DNA of 64,000 nt from Chryseobacterium sp. T16E-39 (GCF_002216065.1 NZ_CP022282.1:2294001-2358000), one strand, 5' to 3'. Positions 46,563 to 56,522 are shown, counted from the first letter of the stretch. Program-made: numbers and translations. The notes: a model not told the origin generated them from the letters alone.

Positions 46563-47774
46563 CTATTTTCCGATAGGAGTTCTGAATTCTCCATATCCCA
46601 TCAGACCGTCATAGTTTCTTCCAAAAGGAGTATAATATAAGAATGCCTGATATAAATTTTCCGTTTGCCAGAAATTTCCGTTTATTTCACCAAAATTCAA
46701 CGAACCGTTTCCTTCTTTTGTAGCAAGAATGTAATTATAAAAACCCTGCTTTAAAAATATCCTGGCAACATATTTTTTAGTGGCAGCATCATATTGCATC
46801 TGGTTTTCTTTGCTGGGCTTGAAATTATTAAATCCACCCAATACATAAATTTCTTTATCCACAGGATCTGAATCTAAAGAGAAGTATACCCACGAATAAT
46901 CTCCTTCTCTTTCGGCATTTCTTTCTATCCCCATATCATTTCTTCTGAAGTAGTAAGCTCCGTTAACGTCCGGTTGGTACTGATAATTCAATGGAAATGC
47001 CCAGACAGGATGCAAATAGGTCTGATTTACGCCATCTTTTATTTCCGTAGCACGAACCATATCTGCGGCCATATTCATATTCTTATTATCGAAATAATAA
47101 AATTCATTATTTCCCGGGAAAGTCAGACTCATCTGTTGAAAAAGCAATTGATTTCCCAGTGTAGAGCTTGGTTTTAAATTATTAACAGCCACATTCATAT
47201 TGTTATTCTGCATCACATTCAAACTCATTGAATTGACATTTGATGACAGATCATTTCCTTTAGCTAAAGCCTGCACCTCTACCCTTTGATTGATATTTGG
47301 ATTTTTATCAGCAATTCTGGATACATTTAGAGCCAAAGAAATATTATCTTCAACTACATAAAATCTTTTTTTGAACAGAGGTTTGTCTGCAGAATCTTTA
47401 TAGACAATCAATTCAAAATTCCCAGAGATCTTGGGCTGTATTTTTTCATTAGGAAATACAAGTTTATAATGAGTATAAGCCTGCAGTGTATTGAATGAAT
47501 ACTCAAATTTATCTAATAACGCATTTAAGCTCCCGTTCGCAATTTCTGTGAAGAAAAGATTATCATCATTCCAATTACGATCATAGTGTTTTATCGTATA
47601 TCTGTAAATTTCACTGGAATTCGTAAGATCATCAAAACTGAGAACCAGAGTCTGGTTGAAATTGATAACCGGAGTTTCATCATTGGTCTGAGGATTGAAC
47701 AACTGTATGCTTTGGATGTTCTGTCCAAACACCAATCCACCTAAAGAAAGTAAAAGTATTCGCAAAGTTTTCAT
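46563..47774 (-). CDS. T9SS plug protein (formerly DUF5103)
   Basis: 403 aa with a signal peptide (to GLVFGQ). All-beta N-terminal domain followed by a second region matching the T9SS plug family; GFYNYILATKEG and the C-terminal YGRNYDGLMGYGEFRTP are typical. The protein is thought to seal the SprA translocon of the type IX system when no cargo is passing. It is monocistronic here, distant from other secretion genes in the window. Confidence 0.88.
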   Translation of the reverse strand: MKTLRILLLSLGGLVFGQNIQSIQLFNPQTNDETPVINFNQTLVLSFDDLTNSSEIYRYTIKHYDRNWNDDNLFFTEIANGSLNALLDKFEYSFNTLQAYTHYKLVFPNEKIQPKISGNFELIVYKDSADKPLFKKRFYVVEDNISLALNVSRIADKNPNINQRVEVQALAKGNDLSSNVNSMSLNVMQNNNMNVAVNNLKPSSTLGNQLLFQQMSLTFPGNNEFYYFDNKNMNMAADMVRATEIKDGVNQTYLHPVWAFPLNYQYQPDVNGAYYFRRNDMGIERNAEREGDYSWVYFSLDSDPVDKEIYVLGGFNNFKPSKENQMQYDAATKKYVARIFLKQGFYNYILATKEGNGSLNFGEINGNFWQTENLYQAFLYYTPFGRNYDGLMGYGEFRTPIGK

Positions 47775-47818
47775 TATGACGAAGATAACGAAAAATCATC
47801 ACTTTCTTAAGAATATCG

Positions 47819-47826
47819 TATTTTTG
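47819..47826 (+). promoter_or_regulatory. -7 element TATTTTTG of the MBL hydrolase gene
   Basis: Exact TAnnTTTG 20 bp upstream of the ATG at 47847. Confidence 0.55.
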
Positions 47827-47846
47827 AAAAAAAAATAGTCAGAAAT

Positions 47847-48485
47847 ATGCTTAAGATTCAAGCTTTTGTATTCAATTTTGCGAGCGAAAATACTTACATT
47901 CTTTATAACGAAAATAAAAATGCCTGGTTAATTGATCCGGGAAATATGAATGAACAGGAAACTAACCTGATCAATAATTTCATTAAAGACAATGAGTTAA
48001 AGATTCAAAAAATACTTCTCACCCATGCCCATATCGACCACGTCTTCGGACTTCAATGGGCTTACGATACATTCAAACTCCCTGTAAATATGCATAAAGA
48101 CGATCAGGAAGTGCTGGATATGCTTCAGATGAGCGGAATGAGATTTGGAATCAATGTCGATCCCGTAAAGGTTGAAGTTGAGTACATCAATGAAGGTGAT
48201 GAACTTGACTTTGATGGTGAAAAATTCAAAATATATCATGTTCCGGGACATTCTCCAGGAAGTATTATTTTCCATAACGAAAAGCAAAAATTTATGATTT
48301 CCGGAGATGTTTTGTTTGAAGGAAGTATTGGAAGAACAGACCTGTACAAAGGAAATTATGATCAATTAATTAACGGAATTAAAACTAAGCTTTTCGTGCT
48401 GGATGATGAAACTCAGGTCTTTTCGGGACATGGAAATCCTACAAGCATTGGTTTTGAGAAACAGTATAATCCATTTTTGAGGTAG
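47847..48485 (+). CDS. MBL-fold hydrolase (glyoxalase II-like)
   Basis: 212 aa cytoplasmic protein. Metal motif LLTHAHIDHVFGL (HxHxDH), HVPGHSPGSIIF and SGDVLFEGSIGRTDL, FSGHGNPTSIG: the full set of metal ligands for the glyoxalase II-like group. The actual substrate may be a thioester or persulfide and is not predicted further. Confidence 0.92.
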   Translation: MLKIQAFVFNFASENTYILYNENKNAWLIDPGNMNEQETNLINNFIKDNELKIQKILLTHAHIDHVFGLQWAYDTFKLPVNMHKDDQEVLDMLQMSGMRFGINVDPVKVEVEYINEGDELDFDGEKFKIYHVPGHSPGSIIFHNEKQKFMISGDVLFEGSIGRTDLYKGNYDQLINGIKTKLFVLDDETQVFSGHGNPTSIGFEKQYNPFLR

Positions 48486-48560
48486 TTCGGGGTGCAAGAT
48501 TCCGGTTGCGGGTTACGAGGTGAGAGTGATAGGATACAAGGTTTGGGATCTGTACTCTGA
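48481..48560. repeat. GC-rich low-complexity intergenic segment
   Basis: Stretch rich in GGG-TGC-GGGT and GAGG motifs, compositionally unlike the neighbours; of the type that recurs as dispersed intergenic sequence in flavobacteria. No coding capacity. Confidence 0.4.
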
Positions 48561-48583
48561 ATGACAGCATCGTTAGGTTACAA

Positions 48584-48616
48584 TAAAAAACCGTCAGAAA
48601 AATCTGACGGTTTTTA
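48584..48616. terminator. Terminator between the MBL hydrolase and TonB receptor
   Basis: Perfect 13-bp stem AAAAACCGTCAGA / TCTGACGGTTTTT with a 4-nt loop. Confidence 0.88.
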
Positions 48617-48636
48617 CTTTTATTAAGAAACAGAAT

Positions 48637-51081
48637 TTAGAAATCCAATGTAATCGATCCTCTTACAGCAGCTCCCATAATCGGTCTGGCCATTCTGATA
48701 TCTCCGGTTCCCGTTAATGGTGATCTAGGATCTCCTTCTGTAATACCAATGGTATTGAAGATATTCGTTCCATCAATAGCAAAACGAATTTTTCCTAACT
48801 GATAAGAAGTTCCTGCACCCACTTCACTGAATGATGGCAGAATATTTTTATCGCTATTCGCCTCATCCTGGAAACGCTTTCCATAATAATTATAACTTAC
48901 ATAAGCTCTCCATTGTTTTGTAATATTAACGGCAGGCGAAATATTAAAATAGAATTTCGGTATTCTTCTCACCTGGTTACCGTCATAATCAAATGTTGTC
49001 CCATCTCCATTTCGTCCTGTAAAATCTTTATATTTAGGATTCTGGAAAGTCCCATTGAATGATAGCTCTAATAAATTATTGAATAATCTAGCATATCCTT
49101 CAAGCTCTACACCAATGTTAGAGGTATTTGCAAATTTATTTTCTGAGGTTCCATCAGAATACACATCGGTAAATGAAAGATTTTTTAAGGTAGAATAAAA
49201 TGGAATAACTCCAATATCAAATGTACGTGTATAATATTTATATCCGATTTCTAATTGGTTGGTCTGTACAGGCTTTATTTTACTTAAATCCGTCATATTG
49301 TTATAATAAGACTCTTCATTAGGAGATCTGAATCCATTGGAAAAACGGGCGTATACTGCGTTCTCTTTATTGATCTTATAATTTGATGCTACTGTGAAAG
49401 ATACTTTGTCTACATCATAATTCCAGTAGGTATATTTATTCCCCAATACAGACATATTATCATCTGCTGTAGTTGTTGCAAAACTATGAGTTCCATCTGT
49501 TGTTAACCCTGAATTATTAAGATTTGCAGTGGTTGTATTTACCCCATATCCTTTATAGTAATCACGGCTGTAGCGAATCCCTCCATTGAAACTTAAGTCA
49601 TCGGTAATATTGTAATCCAGATTCAAGTAAACATCATTCAAACTTCCCTGGATCTGGGAATCTCTGACAAGGAAAGACATATCAGTAACTCCATTATAGG
49701 TTTTAGAATATCCAATATCAGTAGGACTTAATGATGTATCTACCAGATTAAGAAGCTGAGGTCTGTCGCTAGCCGTTGTTAAGATGTTACTCCAGTTCCA
49801 GTATTGATGGGATTTCCAGTTGGATTTATAAAAACCAGCCGTTACGTTTCCTTTATCAAATTTGTAATTGAACTGTAAGTCATTTACAAAATTATTCATC
49901 TGCTTATCAATTGCCCAGAATCCCAGCTTTTGTACATATTGCGGATTGACAACAGCTCCATTACTGACTAAAGAATACTGATAATTATTTCCGGATATTC
50001 CATTGCTGTTTGCAAAAGCACCAGACTGTTGAGGTGCTCCGGCAGGGAAGATACCCGTATAATTCATATCGATATTGGTATATCTCGTTTTGTTTAAAAC
50101 GGTAAAATTGTTTCCAAGATCATATTTAAATTCTGCACCTACTACATCAACTTTAGGATGGATCCCGTCTTCTAAATTTCTTTTAAAAAATCCTCCTCCA
50201 GGCTGTGGAATATTGAGCTGTCCTATCGAACGGTAACTGTATGTTCCATAATTAGCATCAAACCCAGGAAACTCTTTTAGCTTATTTCCATCCTGTATTA
50301 AAGGAATCGGAAGGAAGAATGTATTCCTGTCATCCAGTTTTTTATAGTACACTTTTACATAACCTTTGTCGAAGACATATTTCAGGTTCATTCTGATCTG
50401 CCCTCCGTTGTTGGCATTAAATCCTGTTTTTCTTATTCCACTGTCTGTTCTGTAAAAACCACCAACATTAAAGAACAATTTATCCTGAACCAAAGCCCCA
50501 CCGAGGTTTACATCCGTACGCATTAATCCATATGTACTTGTTTCCAGTTTAGTCGTTCCTCGGAAATCATTTGTTCCTTCTCTGGTAATAAAGTTAATGA
50601 GTCCTCCCGGAGAATTATTCGCAAAAATAGATCCCGATCCCCCTCTTAAAGCTTCTAATCTGTTTACAGTATTATCAACACGGAAGAAATTGTCCGCATT
50701 GGCAAACTGCAAAGCTCCATCTTCAAAAACCGGTAATCCATCCTCCTGAACCTGAACAAATTCATACGCCCCAGCAGAAGGAATCCCTCTCGCAAAAAGG
50801 TTATTTCCAACTTCACCACCTGAGGTTTCTACCGCAAAACCCGGTACCCTCTGCAATAGTGCTGCTGCACTGATTGGGTTCTGTTTCTGAATTTCTTTTG
50901 CACTAAATGTAGATATTGCCGTACTGGATTCTATCTTCTTTTTCGGATTTGAATTCCCCGTAATAACTACCTGATCAATGGTCGCTGTTCTTGTTGAATC
51001 CTGAACAGTTTCCTGTGCATACGCATTATTAAAATACAGCGTAGCGACACCTGCGAGTAAAAAGATTGATTTTTTTTTCAT
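48637..51081 (-). CDS. TonB-dependent outer membrane receptor, probable trehalose or glucoside uptake
   Basis: 814 aa with a signal peptide (to NAYAQ), a plug domain (QVVITGNSNPKKK, then LLQRVPGFAVETSGGE and RGGSGSIFANNSPGGLINFI) and a beta barrel ending in Phe (GSITLDF). No CarboxypepD-like N domain and no SusD partner, so it is FecA/siderophore-type by sequence. The gene order MFS-trehalase-receptor, 16 bp after trehalase, suggests it imports trehalose or a related sugar. Ligand assignment is inference from operon context. Confidence 0.87.
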   Translation of the reverse strand: MKKKSIFLLAGVATLYFNNAYAQETVQDSTRTATIDQVVITGNSNPKKKIESSTAISTFSAKEIQKQNPISAAALLQRVPGFAVETSGGEVGNNLFARGIPSAGAYEFVQVQEDGLPVFEDGALQFANADNFFRVDNTVNRLEALRGGSGSIFANNSPGGLINFITREGTNDFRGTTKLETSTYGLMRTDVNLGGALVQDKLFFNVGGFYRTDSGIRKTGFNANNGGQIRMNLKYVFDKGYVKVYYKKLDDRNTFFLPIPLIQDGNKLKEFPGFDANYGTYSYRSIGQLNIPQPGGGFFKRNLEDGIHPKVDVVGAEFKYDLGNNFTVLNKTRYTNIDMNYTGIFPAGAPQQSGAFANSNGISGNNYQYSLVSNGAVVNPQYVQKLGFWAIDKQMNNFVNDLQFNYKFDKGNVTAGFYKSNWKSHQYWNWSNILTTASDRPQLLNLVDTSLSPTDIGYSKTYNGVTDMSFLVRDSQIQGSLNDVYLNLDYNITDDLSFNGGIRYSRDYYKGYGVNTTTANLNNSGLTTDGTHSFATTTADDNMSVLGNKYTYWNYDVDKVSFTVASNYKINKENAVYARFSNGFRSPNEESYYNNMTDLSKIKPVQTNQLEIGYKYYTRTFDIGVIPFYSTLKNLSFTDVYSDGTSENKFANTSNIGVELEGYARLFNNLLELSFNGTFQNPKYKDFTGRNGDGTTFDYDGNQVRRIPKFYFNISPAVNITKQWRAYVSYNYYGKRFQDEANSDKNILPSFSEVGAGTSYQLGKIRFAIDGTNIFNTIGITEGDPRSPLTGTGDIRMARPIMGAAVRGSITLDF

Positions 51082-51097
51082 ACCTATATAGTATTAA

Positions 51098-52576
51098 TTA
51101 TTGTTTTAATTTTAAATAGACTCCATTTGTCCAACCAAATCCATCCTGATTAGGATACTCTCCCCCTCCGGCAATCGCTTCATCATCTAACGCATTGTAT
51201 TTTTCCATTAGTTTGCCCGTGTTGTTATAAACTCTTTCGACATTAGAGCACCAGTTATTTTTTATTTCATTTGCTAATTCTGTAAAGCCGTAGTTTTTCA
51301 TTGAAACGAACCCAAGCCACTGGTAAGGTGCCCAGGCATTAGGTAAATCCCATTGCTGGCCGGACTGTTTTGTTGTCGTAACAAGTCCTCCTTTGTAAAG
51401 AAACTTTTCAGCGATAATTTCTGAAACCGCCTTTGCCTGTTCCTCATCAGCTAAACCTAAAAACAGTGGATAAAGAGCAGCAATATGTTCAGACGCTGTG
51501 TTTTTGTGTTTTTGAATGTGATAATCTTTAAATGTTTTGGATTCTTTATTCCAAAAATAAGTATTGATTACCTGACGTCTTTTTGCTGCTCTTTCACTGA
51601 AATAATCTTCTTTTTCTTTAAAGTTTTGAAGTCCTGCTGCTTTTGCTAAAGTTTTCTCCAAATGCCATAAAAGACAATTGACATCAACCTGAGCAATATT
51701 CAGGGTTTCTATAGTCTGTATTGTTTCTCCGTCTGAAAACCATCTGCTGGAAAAATCCCATCCTGACTCGCATCCACTTCTTATATTTCTGTAGAATTCC
51801 TCTCCTGAAGCATTCTCATGATCTTCAATATCGATTAAATAACTTTCCGGACGTGGCGTATTCTCTGAATCATAATATCTATTCAGAATATCACCCTTAT
51901 CGGTTTTCAAAACCCTTTTAGTTTGGGTATTATGATCCAAACCACCCTCTCCGTTCATCCAAAAACGATATTCTTTTTCCAGGGTATCGTAATATTGAAT
52001 GTAGATTTTTTCATCACCAGTACTTTCTACCAGCAAATCAAGCATTAATGAAAAATAAGGAGGTTGTGAGCGGCTTAGAAAATGAGTCCTGCTCGCATTG
52101 GGAACAAACCCTACATTATGAATAAGATAAGAACAGTTCTCAACAATGTTCTTCATCATTTCTATTCTCCCTGAAACCTGCAATCCAAGCATAATGAAAT
52201 AACTATCCCAATAGAAAAATTCATTGAAACGTCCTCCAGGAACGATATAAGGTTTTGGAAGTTTTAAAAGTGTTCCTTTTTCTTCATAAGAAGTTCTGGT
52301 CAACTCATCCCATAACTTTTCGATATGTTGTTCTATAGGAAGATGGTCTTCTCTGTGAATAGAAATCTTTGCTCCTAAAAAATCAAAATTGGAAAGCACA
52401 AAAGCTTTAAGATCAAAATCAGAAGCTGTTCTCTCATTTTCATATTTTTTATTGATCTCTGATATAGAAAATAAAGGCACCGCATCCGTCATCATCTTTT
52501 GATCCTCAAAAATTTGTGATCTTTGAACATCATCAAAAAGAGCCTGAATATCTTTAATGTAAAGTTGTGTATTCAT
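51098..52576 (-). CDS. Trehalase, GH37, cytoplasmic
   Basis: 492 aa, no signal peptide. Hydrolyses trehalose to two glucose. GH37 signatures: PGGRFNEFFYWDSYF near residue 111 and QWDLPNAWAPYQ toward the C-terminus. An Asp acid is expected after SGWDFSSRW (present). Its cytoplasmic nature fits import of intact trehalose by the MFS protein one base upstream. Confidence 0.94.
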   Translation of the reverse strand: MNTQLYIKDIQALFDDVQRSQIFEDQKMMTDAVPLFSISEINKKYENERTASDFDLKAFVLSNFDFLGAKISIHREDHLPIEQHIEKLWDELTRTSYEEKGTLLKLPKPYIVPGGRFNEFFYWDSYFIMLGLQVSGRIEMMKNIVENCSYLIHNVGFVPNASRTHFLSRSQPPYFSLMLDLLVESTGDEKIYIQYYDTLEKEYRFWMNGEGGLDHNTQTKRVLKTDKGDILNRYYDSENTPRPESYLIDIEDHENASGEEFYRNIRSGCESGWDFSSRWFSDGETIQTIETLNIAQVDVNCLLWHLEKTLAKAAGLQNFKEKEDYFSERAAKRRQVINTYFWNKESKTFKDYHIQKHKNTASEHIAALYPLFLGLADEEQAKAVSEIIAEKFLYKGGLVTTTKQSGQQWDLPNAWAPYQWLGFVSMKNYGFTELANEIKNNWCSNVERVYNNTGKLMEKYNALDDEAIAGGGEYPNQDGFGWTNGVYLKLKQ

Positions 52577-52577
52577 T

Positions 52578-53807
52578 TTATTTTTTAGGATTTATTTTTA
52601 ATTTATTCATGATAATAGCTGATATAATTAACAGTGAAAGAGGTATCAACGATAAATAAAATGCACGTTGTCCACTGAATTCCTGAAATACAAAACCGGT
52701 GATTATAGAACCTATTGTCCCCCCGATTGCTGAAAAAACAACAATAAGTCCGGACATTGCACTATGCAGGTACTTAGGTATCGAAGCTAGGATAACAGAG
52801 TTGATGCTTGGATAAATTGGGGCTAATAAGCCTCCCATCAACGGGAACAGATAGACTACAAGGGGAGCATTAAGCCAGGTAGTATTGGTGCCGATACTGA
52901 TATTATGAGTCAGTGGTAAAACAAATACTAAACTTAGTGCAAAACCTATGACACAGAAAGAAACCACATAAATCCAGCTGAATTTCTTAGAAAAGAAACC
53001 TGATAGAAATCTCCCCAAAGCAAATGCCCCTGCCAAAACAGCCCCTGCCTGTATGCTCATAGAAGTTGGCAGCTTTAGGATTTCTTTATAAAAAGTTGGA
53101 GTCCAAGTCTGAAAACTCTGTTCTACCAAAACAAACAGGAAAGCACATACCAAAAAGAACAACACCTTTTTATAACTGAATAAGCTAATACTGTTTTTAA
53201 TATCTCCTATAAGATCAGTTGTCCCACTTTTTGCTTCCTTCTCATTTAATTTAGAAAAGAACAAAAATAAAAATGATAACGCCGACAAAGCTCCCAATAC
53301 CCAGTATACATTTAGCCAATGTGTGGATTTCGGATTATGATCATCAATGAACAAACTGAAAAGAACATTTCCCGCCAACACGCCGATCATAAAAAAGCCT
53401 TCTAAAAATCCCATAAAGCTGGAATGTTCCTTATCCGTATTGGTAACAAGGCCAATAGAGGTAAAAACAGAGATTTTTATTAATGCGAAAGAAACCCCTA
53501 CAATTGCAAACAGCAGTTTGAAGAACCAGAAATCATTTGAAAAAGGCATGACAAAACACATGCAGCTCACTAAAAAAAGTGCAATCAGCATCGAATTCTT
53601 GATTCCTATCTTCGGTAAGAATGAGGCAAGAATAAATGAACAGATAGCAATGGGCAAATCTTTGAATCCCTCCAAAACACTGGCAGAAGATTTTGAAATC
53701 CCGAAGTTCTGCTGAACCTGTAAAATAACTGTTCCTACCGAATTCAAAAGAATTGCAAAAACAAAATAGTTTAAAAATAGAATAGCCTTTATATTGAAAT
53801 TTCGCAT
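52578..53807 (-). CDS. MFS sugar transporter, trehalose locus
   Basis: 409 aa with 12 predicted membrane helices. It begins NIKAILFLNYFVFAILLNSVGTVIL, has an FxxGRFLSGF loop and sits one base before trehalase. Family resemblance is to FucP-like and other sugar MFS porters; the context suggests transport of trehalose across the inner membrane. First gene of the operon; divergent from the AraC regulator. Confidence 0.87.
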   Translation of the reverse strand: MRNFNIKAILFLNYFVFAILLNSVGTVILQVQQNFGISKSSASVLEGFKDLPIAICSFILASFLPKIGIKNSMLIALFLVSCMCFVMPFSNDFWFFKLLFAIVGVSFALIKISVFTSIGLVTNTDKEHSSFMGFLEGFFMIGVLAGNVLFSLFIDDHNPKSTHWLNVYWVLGALSALSFLFLFFSKLNEKEAKSGTTDLIGDIKNSISLFSYKKVLFFLVCAFLFVLVEQSFQTWTPTFYKEILKLPTSMSIQAGAVLAGAFALGRFLSGFFSKKFSWIYVVSFCVIGFALSLVFVLPLTHNISIGTNTTWLNAPLVVYLFPLMGGLLAPIYPSINSVILASIPKYLHSAMSGLIVVFSAIGGTIGSIITGFVFQEFSGQRAFYLSLIPLSLLIISAIIMNKLKINPKK

Positions 53808-53872
53808 TAAATTAATTTCTTGGTGGCTAAGATAGAAGCATTTGCCTTAACGTTAATTTAACATAGTAAATA

Positions 53873-53880
53873 TATATTTG
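53873..53880 (+). promoter_or_regulatory. -7 element TATATTTG of the AraC gene
   Basis: Exact TAnnTTTG, 50 bp before the araC-like ATG. The 123 bp divergent region must also hold the MFS operon promoter, but I found no clear one on the minus strand, consistent with a weak activator-dependent promoter. Confidence 0.5.
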
Positions 53881-53930
53881 AACTATATTAATATAATTAT
53901 TATTTTTATACTATAAATATCATTAATCTA

Positions 53931-54830
53931 ATGAAAGTTAGTTTTGAAAGAGTCTTACCTAGTGAGAAAAGTTCATTCCGCACATTACATAACAACTCCC
54001 CCATTTCTGAATTTAAATGGGAATATCATTATCATCCTGAAATTGAACTGGTATGTGTCGTTTCAGGGAGTGGAACCCGTCACGTTGGATATCACAAAAG
54101 CAATTATTCCAATGGAGATCTTGTGCTTATCGGCTCAAATATTCCACATTCCGGATTTGGTTTGAATTCGATAGATCCTCATGAAGAAATCGTTCTCCAA
54201 TTTCGGGAAGAAATCTTACAATTCCCTGAACAGGAAATAGAAGCAAGGTCAATTAAGAATCTATTGGAGCTTTCAAAATATGGGATTCACTTTAGCGCAG
54301 TTACTAAAAAAGCAATGCTACCCAAGCTTAAAAAAATGCTGGAATCCGAAGGTTACAAAAGATACCTGTTGTTACTTGATATTCTTTTTGAACTCTCAAC
54401 CCGTAAAGATTATGATCTGTTAAACAAGGAAATTATGCCTTATACCATTATTTCAAAAAACAAGACCCGGCTGGAAAATATATTTACCTATGTGGAACGT
54501 CACTATGACAAGGATATCAATATCGAAGATGTTGCAAAACTTGCCAATCTTACCTTACCTGCATTTTGTAATTTTTTCAAAAAGGCAACTCAGATTACCT
54601 TTACTGAATTTGTTAACCGTTATCGGATCAATAAAGCATGCCTGCTAATGGTTCAGGACAAAAGTATCTCTGAGTGCTGCTACAGTTGTGGTTTTAATAA
54701 TGTGACTTACTTTAACAGAATGTTTAAAAAATATACTGAAAAGACGCCTTCGGAATTTATTAAGAATGCTTCGCATGATAAGATTGAGAATGTGGATTCA
54801 CCGATAAAGATCATTCAGAAATCTTTTTAG
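53931..54830 (+). CDS. AraC-family regulator of the trehalose locus
   Basis: 299 aa. N-terminal cupin-like sensor (HYHPEIELVCVVSGSGTRHVG, SNIPHSGFG) and C-terminal double HTH (IEDVAKLANLTLPAFCNFFKKAT and YSCGFNNVTYFNRMFKKYTEKTPSEF). It is divergent from and next to the MFS-trehalase-receptor operon, hence a likely sugar-responsive activator of it. Confidence 0.9.
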   Translation: MKVSFERVLPSEKSSFRTLHNNSPISEFKWEYHYHPEIELVCVVSGSGTRHVGYHKSNYSNGDLVLIGSNIPHSGFGLNSIDPHEEIVLQFREEILQFPEQEIEARSIKNLLELSKYGIHFSAVTKKAMLPKLKKMLESEGYKRYLLLLDILFELSTRKDYDLLNKEIMPYTIISKNKTRLENIFTYVERHYDKDINIEDVAKLANLTLPAFCNFFKKATQITFTEFVNRYRINKACLLMVQDKSISECCYSCGFNNVTYFNRMFKKYTEKTPSEFIKNASHDKIENVDSPIKIIQKSF

Positions 54831-55185
54831 ATGTTTTAATGAATCATGCTCTCATAGATTCGGCAGATTATTGCGTATAAGAGTTTCCTTTATATTTTTT
54901 TAACCTGCTAACTTAAGGTAACACTTATCCATATATATAGATATACAAAAGATGTTTCGACTCCGCTCAGCGTGACAGTCCTAATAACAACCAATTTATA
55001 ATCACACCTCAACATGACAATACGGATTGAAAAGAAAATTGCATTAAAAAAATCTGCATCATCTGCGAGAAACAAAAAAAGCTGTTCAAAAAAGAACAGC
55101 TTTATATAGTAATATTACACATTGAAAAAGAAAAGCAATCAAAAGTCGCTTTCAACTTTCAATTCTCCATTTTCAATTTTCAAAA
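54831..55185. other. 355 bp region after the AraC gene
   Basis: Contains a dispersed repeat (54955-54977, TTTCGACTCCGCTCAGCGTGACA type), a terminator at 55078-55103 and a CTTTCAA-rich repeat at 55149-55184 related to that before fmt. No ORF seen. Confidence 0.6.
55078..55103. terminator. Terminator before the thioredoxin-like gene
   Basis: Stem AAAGCTGTTC / GAACAGCTTT with an A6 loop and T-run on the minus strand. Confidence 0.8.
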
Positions 55186-55740
55186 TTATTTCCATTTAAT
55201 ATTACACCCCATACTTGGTCTCTGAATGTCTTCCTGAGGTTCACCCAATAAAAGATTTTCAAAAGCAATGATCAAATCCTCACCCGTTACATCTTTATGA
55301 TTCCCCGGTCGTGAGTCATCCATCTGACCTCTGTAAATAAGGTCCAATTTATCATCGAAAAAATAAAAATCCGGAGTACATGCAGCTTCATATGCTCTGG
55401 CAATGCTTTGGCTTTCATCATATAAATAAGGAAAGTCAAAATTTCTTTCAATCTGAAATTCGATCATCTTGTCCGGAGAATCTGCAGGATATTTTTCCAC
55501 ATCATTCGCGTTGATCGCGATAAATTCAATCCCCTTTTCCTGATAATCTTCATACAATTCATTAATCTTATCAATTACATGAAGAACAAACGGACAATGG
55601 TTGCACATAAAGATCACCAATGTACCTTTTTCTCCTTTCAGATCATCCAATGACTGAATTTCGTTACTTTTTGATGGGTTAGGAAGCTCAAAAAACGGAG
55701 CTCTTGTTCCTAATGCCAACATATTTGAGGGAGTATTCAT
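55186..55740 (-). CDS. Thioredoxin-family protein (AhpC/TSA type)
   Basis: 184 aa cytoplasmic thioredoxin-fold protein. The active site is CNHCPFV with Cys46 and Cys49, preceded by LVIFM. The family is a redoxin/AhpC-TSA group often called thioredoxin family; the electron donor is not known. Well-defined promoter upstream. Confidence 0.9.
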   Translation of the reverse strand: MNTPSNMLALGTRAPFFELPNPSKSNEIQSLDDLKGEKGTLVIFMCNHCPFVLHVIDKINELYEDYQEKGIEFIAINANDVEKYPADSPDKMIEFQIERNFDFPYLYDESQSIARAYEAACTPDFYFFDDKLDLIYRGQMDDSRPGNHKDVTGEDLIIAFENLLLGEPQEDIQRPSMGCNIKWK

Positions 55741-55761
55741 ATCCTTTATTTTCTTTGCCTA

Positions 55762-55793
55762 CAAAGATAAAGTTTCTTTTATCACCGACCAAT
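55762..55793 (-). promoter_or_regulatory. Promoter of the thioredoxin-like gene
   Basis: TATCTTTG at 55762-55769 and TTG at 55791-55793, 21 bp apart, minus strand; about 21 nt leader. A near-consensus pair. Confidence 0.65.
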
Positions 55794-55848
55794 TTACGCA
55801 TTTATAAAGTTCAGTTAAATGTTAAAATTAAAATATTATTTAAATTTA

Positions 55849-55881
55849 TTTGGAAGATATTGGTTAATCTTCGTAGTTTTG
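55849..55881 (+). promoter_or_regulatory. tetR promoter
   Basis: TTTG at 55849-55852 and TAGTTTTG at 55874-55881, separated by 21 bp: the best -33/-7 match in the window. The operator palindrome at 55882 abuts the -7 element. Confidence 0.7.
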
Positions 55882-55894
55882 CTAACGCTGTTAG
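55882..55894. promoter_or_regulatory. TetR operator copy 1, CTAACGCTGTTAG
   Basis: Perfect 5-bp half-sites CTAAC/GTTAG with a GCT centre, overlapping the predicted tetR transcription start; consistent with autorepression. Confidence 0.75.
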
Positions 55895-55906
55895 TAAAAA
55901 AATATC

Positions 55907-56503
55907 ATGGGATTACATGAACGTCGTCAAAGAGAAAAGGAGTCTATCCGTGCAAACATTTTGCAGGAGGCTTTCACTTTGGCTAAAACAGAGGGTTGGG
56001 CTTCACTTTCCATCAGGAAAATAGCCGACGCGATTGAATACAGTGCTCCGGTTGTTTATGATTACTTTGAAAATAAAGAAGCCATCCTATTTGAAATTTC
56101 TATAAATGGATTCAATCTTTTGCACAAAGAATTATTAAAGGCTCAAAAAAAATCTGACACTCCTGAGGAACAGCTTACTGCTATTGTAGATACATATTGG
56201 AAATTTGCTTTTAAAAACAAAGAATATTACCAATTAATGTTTGGCTTAGGAATGCAATGTAGTGGTAAAGGACAAATGAAAGAAGAATTTTCATCATTTC
56301 AGGATATGATCTATGACTGTACTTATAATATTATTATAAAGAACGGATCAAACCCAGATAATGCCTGCCATATGTCACATGCTTTATTTTCCGCGGTGCA
56401 TGGTTTAATATCAATTATGATGATGCGTAATTCTGATATTCCTGCCACGATGAACAAAACAACATTGGACGAAACGGTTTCGGCTTTTATTAAATCTTTG
56501 TAA
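55907..56503 (+). CDS. TetR/AcrR-family repressor of the RND efflux operon
   Basis: 198 aa. N-terminal HTH (FTLAKTEGWASLSIRKIADAIEYSAPVVYDYFENKEAILFEI) and a helical ligand domain (TetR_C, WHG-like). It sits directly upstream of and co-oriented with the RND operon. A palindrome found at its own start recurs three times before the pump genes, which supports local repression and induction by pump substrates. Confidence 0.9.
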   Translation: MGLHERRQREKESIRANILQEAFTLAKTEGWASLSIRKIADAIEYSAPVVYDYFENKEAILFEISINGFNLLHKELLKAQKKSDTPEEQLTAIVDTYWKFAFKNKEYYQLMFGLGMQCSGKGQMKEEFSSFQDMIYDCTYNIIIKNGSNPDNACHMSHALFSAVHGLISIMMMRNSDIPATMNKTTLDETVSAFIKSL

Positions 56504-56522
56504 TTTTTTTTTGAACCAAACA

